Source of the DNA: Tamarix chinensis
Lineage: Eukaryota > Streptophyta > Magnoliopsida > Caryophyllales > Tamaricaceae
NCBI GenBank assembly: GCA_030549775.1
Contig: CM060177.1
Location: 46,650,244-46,714,243 of the forward strand
DNA: 64,000 bases
Direction: 5' to 3'
Shown one piece after another: positions 47,285-58,162 of the stretch (its first letter is position 1; each line of letters starts with the position of its first letter). The notes beneath the pieces are model-generated. The model made no database searches and had not been told where the DNA came from. It worked only from the letters and a program-made list of their open reading frames with translations. A program made the position numbers and the translations under genes.

Positions 47285-49400
47285 ATTCTGATGTTCCTAA
47301 TCCTAGCAGTTTCAAGAGCAATGGCCCCAACACTTCACATGCTCACTTCCTTTGAAGTAGTCGGCTTGTCATTCCACTCATTTGAGTCACTATCACTATC
47401 AGCACGTATACTTTCCAGGTGGTCCAGCCACCCTTTGAAATGTTCCTCCACTCTTCGACAAAACAATTTGGTGTTCATATCTGATGATTGCAGCATAAAT
47501 TTCAGCTCTTTATTCTCCTTCTCCAACCTCTTTATAGATTCCTGTGCAACCTCAATCTAGATCTCGAGCTCACGCATCAACTCGGTCATTCTAGCTTTAT
47601 CTTGAAAAGATTCTTCCTCGGATTTCTTAACTTCAAAGCAACTTTGCTCCACGGCTAGCATTTCAAGCCTCAAGGTTTCTATTTCACATTGAGCTTCCAA
47701 TGCAGCTGATGAGTTCGACTCTTCTAGTTTATCCAGAAAGATCATTAATTTCTGCAGTTCCTTTTCTTTGCTCTCCAGCTCCTGTCTTAAGAACAAGCAC
47801 TCCATTCTTGATCTCTTCAGCTGTTCCCTTAAACAGACAACTTCCTGCTCTAAATTATCCATGTTAGCTAATTTTATCTCCAAGTAGTGTGCATGATCGC
47901 TGAGGCAATTCATCTCTGTATTTTTGGAATTTAGTTGATCCTGCAAATATTCTACAGAAAATGCAATTTCAAGGACAACACAACCACAGTATTACAAAAC
48001 ATAAAGTTTATCTAAAATAAATAAGCAAGAAAGTGCGCAAAATGCCCCACAAAAGTAAACGGATGGAGTCATCTAGCAACAGCGGGAGAAAACCTCCAAA
48101 ACAATTTTCAAATGATCCAGTATCAGTTTCGGAATACCAGTTTAATTAGATCACTATAGCATTGCATAAAACCATAAAAAAGCACACAAAGATTTATCTC
48201 ATTAGGTGGGGTTTGTCCTTCAAAGAAAACGTAGACGGATAGTAACTCACATTGTCCACATAGCAAGGTTGTTTCACTTACAACATGCTTGATTTGCAAT
48301 AATAAGAGAAAAGGTGTACTCTATAGTGACATGCACCATCAATGTGGTGTGCTCTTCATATGAAAGTTCTGGAGAGCCTAAATCAGAACACAACATCATA
48401 AGTCATATCCAACCAATAAAATCGCGGTCGCAGTGTTGTGAAATAATATTTTATATGTCACAGTTGTCATGACATGATTTTTTTCTCCAATAAATATTAG
48501 CAAATATCAATAAATTTAGAATGTCATGCCATGCCTAAATTTAGAATGTCATGAACCGCAATATTAGTGTAGCTGATAGACCCCTAACTAAATACACATA
48601 TGCTAGGAGGAAGAAAATGACTAAGGGCGATAAGCAGGCAGGAGGCACATGGGGATAAGTGGGGGCTGAGCTCAACGTCTACCCATTCTGTTACTGCCAT
48701 TTGGTTATTTTATCTTTGGAGTCTGTTAAGGGGGGAGTATTAGGTTCTCTCAATTTATTTTAGCTTTTCTGATTATGGTTAGTTATATGTCTCCAGCGGA
48801 AAGGGGGGAGGGGAAGGGTCACTATATACACGCACCTATGTAATTAGGGAAGAGGAGGAGATTTGGGAATTGGAGGTACCAAGCCCTCAAATAGTCTGGA
48901 TTGTCTGATCAATGAAGTAAAATTAGAGCCATTTCCCCATTATTCCCTCTCTGAACTTACCAGAAGCATCGAAAGCCATAACCTATATAGGAACTCGAAG
49001 AGGAATGAATTAAAATAACAAATAGAACCACTGATAAAAGACATTGGTTGTCTGATTTATAATCACAAACAGGCCAGGCAGCCAACTAAATGCCAGAAAA
49101 ATAAGATTCTGCGAGTCAAAATCCATTTGCTGCCAATATTGCCTTTGACATAACAGGCATGATACCATGGTATCCCAAGAAAACAAATACAGAAAGAAAT
49201 AAAAGTTCGAATCAGAGCTCTTTGATATAAAATCAATGATTGCAAGAGACAGATGATGCATACAGCCATCCAAAAAGAGTAAATAAATACTACATACCAA
49301 TTTCTTCATAGAAGCTACTCAACTCTCTTTCTAGCCCCTGGATTTGTTTTTTATCTTCAGATCTAGCTTCAGTCACGTCCTTGACATGCAGTTCAAGTCT
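47285..49400 (-). pseudogene. Coiled-coil protein gene fragment, two exons with nonsense and frameshift
   Basis: Exon 49400-49298 reads RLELHVKDVTEARSEDKKQI, QGLERELSSFYEEI with consensus borders (TATGCAG before, GTATGTA after). Exon 47951-47335 continues in phase with EYLQDQLNSKNTEMNCLSDH and a long heptad-rich Leu/Glu/Lys region. A C-to-T change gives TAG at 47557-47559 in ELEI-stop-IEVAQESIKRLE. Near 47345 a shift follows KEVS; the shifted frame then reads CEVLGPLLLKLLGLGTS. This matches a family of long plant coiled-coil proteins (myosin-heavy-chain-like, function unclear to me). The upstream head and the rest of the tail are missing. Confidence 0.6.
47952..49297 (-). other. Intron of the coiled-coil fragment; no other gene
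   Basis: 1.35 kb between two phase-compatible exons with GT (49297) and AG (47952) borders. It contains AT-rich sequence and no recognised insertion. Intron retention shows the capture was of genomic DNA, not a processed mRNA. Confidence 0.55.
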
Positions 49401-49775
49401 CTGCATAAAGTGAGATATCAAGAATGAAAGATTGAATGATTATCATTACAGATAAAAAAGGGTTGCGCATAACCCCAGTTTTTAAATACCCAACAATTTC
49501 AAGAAACCCTCTGTTCGTCTTTGCCAAATACGCCCGTGCAAACACCTATTGGGAGAGATCCTTTGAATGCAGCAGCTGAAGTACAAAGATTCCTTGCGCT
49601 GCAGCCTCCTTATCTGGGAACAAATTGGCAGGAATAATTGAGACATACCAATTAATATAGTTCCAACAAATAAGATACTAGGAGCTCATTTTCATCCGAG
49701 TAAAATAAGTTGAGTCTTATCTACTGTCCATCAGCACACAAGACATCAAAAACCATGAGAAGTGTCGGTACATAC

Positions 49776-50985
49776 CAGCAAAATCTGTCCATAAGATTTT
49801 CTGGGGGAAATAAAAAATAGAGAATGAGTATGACATTAAGACAGAACCTACCTCCAGCAATACATATGGATGCACACAAGTGCATTTTTTGTCCTGTTAT
49901 AGGGTCAATGAGAAGAATGGCAGGGACAGATTCCACCTTGTAATATGAGCAAACCTTCTTCCACTCATTTGTATCATCATATGCCTACATATTTACACCA
50001 AATAAGAAAATCATAGCTAACTAAAAATTCAAAAGAGAAAGCAACACTAATCTTAAATAAAGGTCAATCATGATGCAGGAACATCATGATGCAGGAACAT
50101 CATGATGCAGGAACAACAAAGAATATACATCAATACTATCATGTTCCCATAAATAGGAGGTAATTTAGAAAAAGGTTTAGACTCCATCAAAACAAAAAGA
50201 TAGTTCAATTCTCCAGATAGGAGCAAGAATTTCTACAATTTATGGTTCTGGAAATCAGTAAGGTATAAGAATAAAAAACAGTTGATCCATTACTTTGTTA
50301 GAAAAAAGGTTTTACTGAGAGGCCAGAAATCTTGATAGCTACTTGGTACAGTGAGTGATAAAAAACAGCACAAACAAAACATAAATCAGCTATAAAGAAA
50401 AAGAACAAGAAAATAATCACCTGCTAAAAGATGAAATAGTGCTCTCTCTACTTTCTACAACTTCACCTGTCAAAGAGATGGTTCAACATTCACAGAGACA
50501 CAAAGTCATTCCTTATTCTAATCGTTAATCGATAACTAAATGGTGTAGGTGGGAGCATGTTGATTCTACTTAGTGTGTTATTCTCACAGATCCTTTTGTC
50601 TGCAGCTGAACATAGCCATGTGAATACAGTAGTGCAAACCAGCAGAGATTGAGAGACAAACATTTAAGAAACGCCCAAGAAATGAGACAGTATAAAATAG
50701 TGTTTGGAACTGATATGATCATATGCTCAAACATGAAAAGGTACAATATCTTTTCAAAGGACCCACGATACATCAGAGCAAAAGGAGGACGATATAAGGT
50801 AGCAAGATTGTCTCCAGTTCTAAATCCCATACACCAGGGCGTGCCATTTCTTCAACAAAATTACTAACAGCAACGGTGGAACTTGCATGATGTAAAGGAT
50901 CTCCAGTTCTTGAAGCTCTAAACGAACACAAAAAGACAGCATTCAGACACATGGAGCAGCCAAAAAAATAAAAGCGAAGCAAATA
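49776..50985 (-). pseudogene. PUX7-type UAS/UBX-protein fragment, broken exons
   Basis: Exon 49984-49852 encodes AYDDTNEWKKVCSYYKVESV, PAILLIDPITGQKM. This is the thioredoxin-like UAS domain of plant PUX7/UBXD7-like proteins ('VYDDT.EG.KVC.YY.L.S.P..L.IDPITGQKM'). A short following exon (49800-49776) has ENLMDRF, matching 'PENL.EDL'. Upstream, about 50985-50757, are HHASSTVAVSNFVEEMARPG, VWD and then, in another frame, DNLATLYRPPFALMYRGSFE, the segment before the UAS domain. The frame change near 50830 and the missing UBA and UBX ends make it non-functional. Such proteins are Cdc48 cofactors. Confidence 0.65.
50067..50114. repeat. 16-bp tandem repeat, 3 copies
   Basis: Three exact copies of ATCATGATGCAGGAAC in the intron-like part of the PUX7-type fragment. 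Confidence 0.9.
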
Positions 50986-51059
50986 AATTGATTGTCTGAC
51001 TTATGGTGCACATACACACACTCTCTCTCTCTCATAGAGACACAGAAAATTGTGAAAGC

Positions 51060-53313
51060 TCATTGATAAATAGTTGAATAGTTAGATAAAGAACTAAAAT
51101 AGTACCTATGGACCTTATTAAGGATGTCTAGTAGGGGGTTAGCTCCATCCCACCCCACATTGCAACCAACATATTCATCTTCCTCAGTTGCTAGAGAAAC
51201 AATAACACATTAGAAATTTACTATGATGTAGAAACAAAGAAGCAAATAAAAGCCTTAAAAATACTACCTTCAAAACCATACAACCAACTACGAGTAGTTA
51301 TCAACGCTTCAATATTTTCAGGCAAGTACGAGCTTCTCCACTTACTTAAAACTCTACCTCCAATGCTAAAAGTTGATTCTGATGCAACAGTTGTAAGGGG
51401 CACACTTAAAATATCCCTAGCTAGATGTGCAAGCTCTCCATATTGAGACTCGTTCTCTCTCCAAAAGTCAAGAATGTTCAGCTTGATTTTGTGGTCCATT
51501 CTTGGATCATCTAGATACTTATCCAGCTTTGTCTTATCATTATAGGTGTATGCAGTCTCATTTTCATCAAAACCCTAAAAATTACAAAAGCAAATGGATA
51601 TATATATATATAATAAATCAAGAATGATAAAACAAAAATTATATATAATAGTCAATTGAACATAAATATAATAACAAATCAAAATCAAAGGAAAGATATA
51701 CAAGATTAAGGGAGGTCAGAAATGTAAACTTACGGTAGAGAAATCAAATTTGCGCTTGCGAGTAGAACCAAGGGTGTTAGTGTCTAATGTTGATGATGTT
51801 CCACAAGAGTTATAACAAGTACCTCGTCCATCATTAACTGAAGGATACTCCACTAGAAGCATCCCTAACTTAAACCGCATATCATTGACTTTCAAAGAAG
51901 CCCTTGTTCCATCCTCAAATAATTTTTGATAGCAATACTTTAGAAAATCCAACTTACAACGAGGATCAAGAATCACAGCAAAAGCAAATAATGTACCATA
52001 TTCATTCCCATCTAAGTTGGCCCAATACTTGTCAAATTTAATCTTCATTTCTGTAGCCATTTTCCTTAACACTTCATCGTCCCCTTTTATCAACTCATTT
52101 AAAAGCATTTCGATCTTCCATACATTCTCAAAATACAAATTTGCTGTGGGATACTGACTACCAGAAAATAACTCAGTAATATCATAAAATGGTTCTAAGA
52201 CATCACGAATTTTTTCAAGCATGTCCCACTCTTGAGGTCTTGGAAAATTCTTGTACACAGGGTCAACAACCACCATCTCCTTAAATCCATTACGATAAAT
52301 AATAGCTCTATCAATCATCAAATAAGTAGAGTTCCACCTTGTGGGAACATCAAGCCATAATGCTTTAGTATCTGATATCCGAGCTAATTTCACACAATTT
52401 CGAAATGTAGTCTTCCTCGATTCTGACCACTTGATGTATTTTACACTATCTCTAATCTTAACAACAATATCCTCTATTACCTTAAGCCCATCCTTAACAA
52501 TGAGGTTCAAACATGAGCACCACACCGAACATGTAAGTAAATGCCATCATGCAACAAAAAATTTTGATCATTCAGTGTATTTCGCAAACGATCTTGCATT
52601 CTATCATTGCTTGAGGCATTGTCTAATGTGATAGAGAAAATCTTATCCTCAATACCCCAGTCTTGAAGCAAACTTAACACCGAATTATGTAAGATTTGTC
52701 CCGTATGTGGTGTTTCTATATGATGAAAATTCAGCACTCTACTGTTCAACTTCCAATTAGCATCCACAAAATGAGCAGTCAAACACATATATCCCTCAGT
52801 TTGACAAGAAGTCCACATATCAGAAGTCAGACAAATACGACCAGGGATACTACGAAGATAGTTCTTAAGCTCAATTTTCAAGTTTGATTGCAATTTCAAT
52901 ACATCCGATTTTGTAGTATTTCTACAAATGGTTCTAACTTGATTATTCAAGTATGCATGAATTTCTCTATTGCCTTCGTGTTCAACCCAAGAGAATGCAT
53001 ACCCATGGTTGATGATAGCCTTTGCTAATAGATCTCTGTAGATCTTTTGGTTATAAACATTAGATTCTACTTTCACAATTTTTTGATATGATGGACATTT
53101 ATCAAGATGTTTTTTTAGATTTGTTGTCCCATAATGTGAACTAGCAATGAAAGAAGCCACCTTACAATGGCTGCAAAGTGCTCTCTCTTTTCCATCCTTG
53201 GTCTCAGTTCCTTTAAGTATCAGAAATTCTTTCCACACTGAGCTCCTTTTCTTATCAGCTTCTTGCAAATTAGGATCCGAAAGATTGCTAGCATCATAAT
53301 TTCCAGCTTCCAT
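51060..53313 (-). pseudogene. hAT transposase (BED zinc finger + hATC), one frameshift
   Basis: ATG at 53313. Residues ~20-75 form a BED finger (SSVWKEFLILKG ... CSHCK ... HYGTTNLKKHLDKC). The core has LTSDMWTS and SITLDNASSNDR, the usual hAT catalytic-Asp contexts, then WNSTYLMIDRAI. The C-terminal hATC domain has LDFWRENESQYGELAHLARD, LSVPLTTVASESTFSIGGRV and LPENIEALITTRSWLYGFE. A one-base deletion near 52507 puts a stop after RCGAHV; the shifted frame resumes at once with LNLIVKDGL. An intron 51575-51733 (GTAAGT...TTTTAG) joins FDFST to GFDENE in phase. A likely second intron 51191-51267 (77 bp) leads to a last exon ATEEDEYVGC ending at 51060. Most like the RICESLEEPER/Ac group. Confidence 0.85.
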
Positions 53314-53351
53314 AACTACAATAAATTATTAGTATTAGTATTTTATTAAAA

Positions 53352-53475
53352 TAATCATGAAATCACATACAATACAAATAGTATACCATAATCATGAAAT
53401 CGCATACAATACAAATGGAACACCATAATCATGAAATCATATAAAATACAAATGGAATACCATAATCAAATTAAG
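53352..53475. repeat. ~38-bp minisatellite, 3 copies
   Basis: AATCATGAAATCACATAC-type units start at 53352, 53390 and 53427, with a partial fourth near 53462. Just upstream of the transposase start. Confidence 0.8.
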
Positions 53476-53646
53476 ATAATCATGAAATCACATGCAAACA
53501 ATCTATTTGAGCCTGAAGTAACATAGGCTAATATTAACAAATGATTGAAATAGTCCATATGTTTCACAATATAAGTCACATTTGGCTTGACACATTAGGA
53601 AGTGATAAAATTGAGGAAAAGATGCCTAAAATTACTAATATACCTT

Positions 53647-53946
53647 CACATAAATATATTTTAGAAATTTGACCACTAGTCATGTATACTTTAAAGAAGT
53701 GTATAATGGGAAATAACGCATTTAATTTCTGTAAGTATCCATAAGATGACTTATACTTTGAAATAAATTTAGAAATCTAATGTGATCCATACATTTCACA
53801 TAAATATATTTTAGAAATTTGACCACTATTCATGTATACTTTAGAGAAGAGTATAATGGGAAATACTGCATTTAATTTCTGTAAGTATCCATAAGATGAC
53901 TTATACTTAAAAAAAACTTCAGAAATCTAATGTGATCCATACATTT
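53647..53946. repeat. 150-bp tandem duplication
   Basis: Two near-identical units starting CACATAAATATATTTTAG at 53647 and 53797. They differ at a few positions (for example CACTAGTCATG versus CACTATTCATG). Confidence 0.9.
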
Positions 53947-54043
53947 CTATGAAATAAAGTATGGTGGAAAAATATACATTGTATATGAAATGAGACTGCC
54001 TAGTGGAACCAAAATCATTATATTTTGGCGTTATTGTGTGCAG

Positions 54044-54268
54044 AAAGGTATATTTTTGGACTGTGAAACTCAAATTGAAAGTCTTTTGGCAACTGTATTT
54101 GAGAACTACAAATCGTTGGATGAACACTCATCTACGGGTTTGTCGGACTCCCTCATCCCAATCCCAGAATCTGCGGCACCAGCTTTAGCTCCAGCTGTGC
54201 AAGTCTATACTCTTCTTCATGATATACTTGCACAAGATTCGCAGACAGTCTTGCAAAATTATTTGCAG
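54044..54268 (+). pseudogene. Single exon of a PATROL1/Munc13-like (DUF810) protein
   Basis: 225 bases, exactly 75 codons, with consensus acceptor GTGTGCAG and donor GTGAGT. The open frame reads KGIFLDCETQIESLLATVFE, NYKSLDEHSSTGLSDSLIPI, PESAAPALAPAVQVYTLLHD. This resembles the part of plant MUN/DUF810 proteins with 'ETQIE.LLATVFENYKSLDE...APALAPAVKLYTLLHDIL'. Those proteins act in membrane-protein delivery (PATROL1 moves a proton pump to the plasma membrane). No neighbouring exon was found within 1 kb either side, so it is an isolated captured exon, although its own frame is intact. Orientation is opposite to the transposase. Confidence 0.6.
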
Positions 54269-54437
54269 GTGAGTTTATAATTTCATCCCGGAATCTACTC
54301 ATGATATTGTTTACCTAAAATAAACTTTCTAGGATCAATTTCACTACTTTGAGTCTGCCGAAATATCAAATGTAAATTTACATCAACCTCTCTTTTGATT
54401 TGAATAAGAAGCTGCCGCATGCATTCACCAGTGGAAG

Positions 54438-54590
54438 TGGTGACTGGTCTGGTTGTGGTCGACCGTCGACTGACTGGTCTGGTTGTGCCGTTGTGGTCGA
54501 CTGGTCTGGTTGTGCGGACGTGCGGTTGTGGTCGACTGCTCTGGACGTCTGGTTGTGCCTTGTGGTCGACTGGTCGTGGAGGATGAAGGC
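54438..54590. repeat. GC-rich GACTGGTCTGGTTGTG repeat block
   Basis: Units start near 54442, 54472, 54499, 54534 and 54568 (27-35-bp steps) and contain GTCGAC. It is the most GC-rich part of the element. It lies 1.1-1.3 kb upstream of the transposase ATG on the transposase strand, so it may be part of its promoter or leader. Frames here (DWSGC repeats) are artefacts. Confidence 0.75.
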
Positions 54591-57500
54591 TGGGTGGGAG
54601 TGGGACTCTGGGACAGGAACTCTGGAAGTCTTCGTTTGAGACTTTGATCGTTTCTACCCGTTTGGTTCGAATCACACAATTCAGACCGAAACCAAACGCG
54701 GCACTGTGGTGGTGATGATGAGTAACCAGTGACGATAGAGAGATTATCGAGTTGACGAAGCCATCCAGTGCTCTGTGTCTGTGTGTCTTGTGTCGTGTGA
54801 GTGAGAGGTGAGGCTGCGTGCGACGTGCGTCTGTGTGACTGAGTAGTGTAGGATAGCAGTAAGTAGTAGCTGTAGCTAGAGATACGAGATATTTTGATCA
54901 ATCATATCTAATAGACACGTTAAATTTGGAGGGAAAATAAAATATAGATATTGGGGGGAAAATAAGATTTAGGTAAAATATTAAAAATATATAAAGTTAT
55001 TAGAAAATTAAAAATATTTTAACTAATATCTTATTATAGTTTATATAAAATTAAGGGGGTTAGAAAAATAAGAACTAAGTGAAATATTTAATAGGGGACA
55101 AAGTATTAAAAAAATATTTAGTATTTAATGTATAAAAAATAAAATGAGTCAAAAATGAGACTTTTAAATAAAATTTAATCATTGTAAGATTTTGATTTTA
55201 TTTTCTCATAGTATTTAAATGTAATAATAAGATATATAATGTTATTATTAATTATAATTATCATTTAATTTAAAGATAAAAGTTATTTGTATTTCTAACC
55301 CTAATTAAAATTTGGGACTAAATTATATATGTAATTTATTCACAGCATGTTTAACATTTACATCTTTATACTTTATAATAATAATTCCCTTTTATAATAT
55401 TTTTTAGTTGGTATGTTAGTAATATTTTGTGATAATATGTATATATATTTGTACTCATTTTAAAATTTTACGTTAATTATAGCTTTAACATTTGTAATAT
55501 GCTTTTTTACTCCTTAATTCATAATATCAAATTATCAATAGACTAATAGTCCACCTCATATGTAAATTATATCATTTTTTTAATTTATTTTAACTAAAGC
55601 AATATTTATTCATTTTGTTTTAAAAATATACTCTCATTTTAGTGAAATTTCAATTCATAAATATTGAACTCATTATTTTGTACTAAAATAATTAAATATA
55701 TTATTTTTGATAAAACTTGTTTATTTGTAAAATTGGTAGATCATTAAGAATAATTCATTGGATGTTCACCTTATCATATTTAATAAATAGGTTTCAGTTG
55801 ATACTATAAAGTTCAAAATTATAACTTAAATTATTATAATAATAATAATAATGATATGGAAATTTTGATGTAAAGTTATGGAAATTAATAAAAATATATT
55901 GTTTTCCAAAATGGGTAATATTTATTTTATAGTTATTCATTTGTTAAAACTAAAATAAAATAAAACACTGATATCAATATAAAGGTTAATTAAAGATACA
56001 TATCATTGTCTTTTACCACTGGATTTTTTAATATAATCATATTATATCATAGGTTTATTTATAAGTGGGTATTAGTTGGTACTGCAAAGTTATAAGTTAT
56101 TAATAACATAAATTATTAGTATAAGAATAAAAATGACAATAAAAAGATTTTGCTAATGATGAGATATTTAATAAATAGGTTTCTTTTATATATGAATATT
56201 CAATATTTTCATATTATATATTGAATTTCCCTAATATAATAGTATCTTAGCATATCATAGAATCTATGACAACACATTAATAGAATCTATGAGTTAGATC
56301 TACAGGTATAGGAGGATGCAATATTGCAATGCATGAGTAAGCCATAATAGAAGGTATTTTTTACTTCATCCAAATAGTTTAGTTTAGAAAATGAGTTTAT
56401 AACTATTGAAATGCAACGCACATGAGATATATCATGAAATTGTTGGATCATGGCTCATAGCAAAAGAAAATAAATTTATTATGACCTATTTTACAACCTA
56501 TAAAGTTATTAGATATTTTAAAGCTTTATTAACTTTACAACCAACTAGGGATAATATTAGCTAGGCATGATATTGAGATAAAAGATCTAAAGGGAGTCAA
56601 GGTTGAGTAGTCATCATCAACTTTGCAATGAGTCAATGACAAAAAATATAGCACTTGACAATCCTCACTGAGAATATCGGATTAAGATTAATACTTCAAA
56701 TAATTAAAGGCTTGTAAGGAGTAGCTATTAACTAAAAATAGGTTGGTTAAGAAAGGTACGAATGGACCAACGTGTGATTAATGATTACCCAATTACCCAA
56801 GTGTTTTATTTGGATGATGATAATCCATAGTGAAGTTGTATACTATAAAAAATTAAAAAGACACTGAATTTGATTGAGTCTATTTCATAATCTAACACTT
56901 AGATGACGAGACGTTAGAAATGACGTGTACACTAATATAGGCTATTTGAAGGAATTGAAATAGGAGGAGATCAAATGACTCTGCACCGATTCAATGACCA
57001 AAGAATATTATTGAGGATGCCATGCACTTGCTTCTAGAATATTATGCCATAATATTAAGAAATGAAATAATTAATAAAGGAAGTGCATGGTCCACCATGT
57101 TAGCAATTATAAGAACGAAGGAGATGGATGATATGCATGTTCATGCAAATTAAACATGAACGATGCAGAAAAAGTAATGTAGGAAATCATAAAAATTATA
57201 ATTTTAATTTAAGGTGTAATTTAAGGTGACTATTATAAATATCTATCGACATATTTATAATATAAATAATTATCTTAAGACATCAAACATACAATATAGA
57301 GTTTAGTGTGCTATGACGGAGTATTGTTTTACTAAGTTAGGCATTGAGACAAATTCATTGGAAGTGTGGTAGGGTTTATAATCATAAGACAACTTTGATA
57401 TTTCATTTTTCACAAAGTTATTGATGATTGTGATTTTCATTTATCACATATTTATTTATTGTATATTAAAAATTATTATTGAAAATGAAAAATAGTGACA

Positions 57501-57764
57501 ATGTCACACTGAGAAATTAAAAAACCACAGCAAAAGAAGCTAAAACCAAACAAATAGTAATAGGATAAGGTCGTACTATTATGGCTAGGAAAAAAACTCT
57601 CTTATTTTAAATTGTGATGGTGGTATGTTCAAAGATTTTATTAGTATTCTAAAAATACTTAAAGTTAATTTTGTAAAAATTAAAAATAATTTTATTTTAT
57701 TTCATACTGTTATAAATAATATCTAATTTGAGTTTTTTGATTTGACTAAAAATCTATAGACCCA
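54591..57764. other. hAT right arm: possible transposase leader, then AT-rich DNA
   Basis: 54640-54900, read on the minus strand, is CA/CT-rich (CACACAGACGCACGTCGCA, ACACAAGACACACAGACAC) like a plant 5' leader of the transposase. From 54900 to 57760 it is very AT-rich with no recognised gene, ORF or clear repeat boundary. Parts near 55600-56250 repeat phrases such as ATTTAATAAATAGGTTTC. Confidence 0.45.
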
Positions 57765-58140
57765 AAATAGACCCGAATTCGAAAAACTCAATAAATCTGA
57801 CACTTAGTTTAGTTGATCTGATTCACATCCGACCCATATAGTGACCCGAACCCGAACCCGAACCCGAATCCAAACCTAACCCGAATTCTATAGACCCGAG
57901 TCAAACCCGAAATAGACCCGAACCCGAGAAATCCGAAGAACCTAACATCGACCCGACCCAAATCACACCCGACCCGTCAATTAACCCGAATCGAACCCGA
58001 ACCCGACCCAAAGCAACATAACCCAAAACACACCCGAATCGAATTACACCCAACCCGAACCCAAACCCGACTCGATTGTATAGTAAATAAAAGTTGACCC
58101 GACCCATATCAACCCGACCCTAACCCGACCCAAATGACCC
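57765..58140 (+). repeat. ACCCGA-rich subterminal array, right arm of hAT
   Basis: Includes four consecutive CCCGAA hexamers near 57846-57868 and many dispersed ACCCGA words. It ends AAAGTTGACCCGACCC, close to AAAGTTGACCCAACCC at the left end (44872). The minus-strand Gly/Val/Arg frame over it is an artefact. Confidence 0.8.
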
Positions 58141-58154
58141 GTTTGCCACCTCTA

Positions 58155-58162
58155 CTAGTACT
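58155..58162. repeat. 8-bp target-site duplication CTAGTACT (right copy)
   Basis: Identical to 44854-44861; it follows the hAT right terminus. Confidence 0.85.

Larger units (their letters stand above)
44862..58154 (-). mobile_element. 13.3-kb hAT transposon carrying its transposase and host gene fragments
   Basis: Ends are GACACCTGGCAAA (left) and TAGAGGTGGCAAA (right, reverse complemented), 9 of 13 bases alike. The right end closely resembles the rice nDart terminus TAGAGGTGGCC. Exact 8-bp duplications flank it. Both subterminal zones (44880-45225 and 57765-58140) are dense in ACCCGA. Inside, left to right: a CACTA-like terminus, an AIRP2-type RING fragment (plus), a coiled-coil gene fragment (minus), a PUX7-type fragment (minus), a BED/hATC transposase (minus), tandem repeats, a PATROL1-like exon (plus), a GC-rich repeat block, and an AT-rich right arm. 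It lies in a MULE coding region. Most hATs are 2-5 kb, so this one is greatly expanded. It is either a gene-capturing hAT or a smaller hAT with later insertions. Confidence 0.75.

Noticed and set aside
46846..54268. Helitron as the carrier of the gene fragments
   Set aside because: No convincing 5' TC / 3' CTRR hairpin pair or Rep/helicase sequence was seen, whereas hAT ends with an 8-bp TSD enclose the region. A Helitron nested inside is not excluded.
54400..54901. Frames with DWSGC or Thr/Ser/Arg/Pro repeats
   Set aside because: Translation of the GC-rich tandem repeat and leader-like sequence; no conserved domain.
57901..58107. 68-codon Gly/Val/Arg frame
   Set aside because: Translation of the ACCCGA hexamer zone of the hAT arm.
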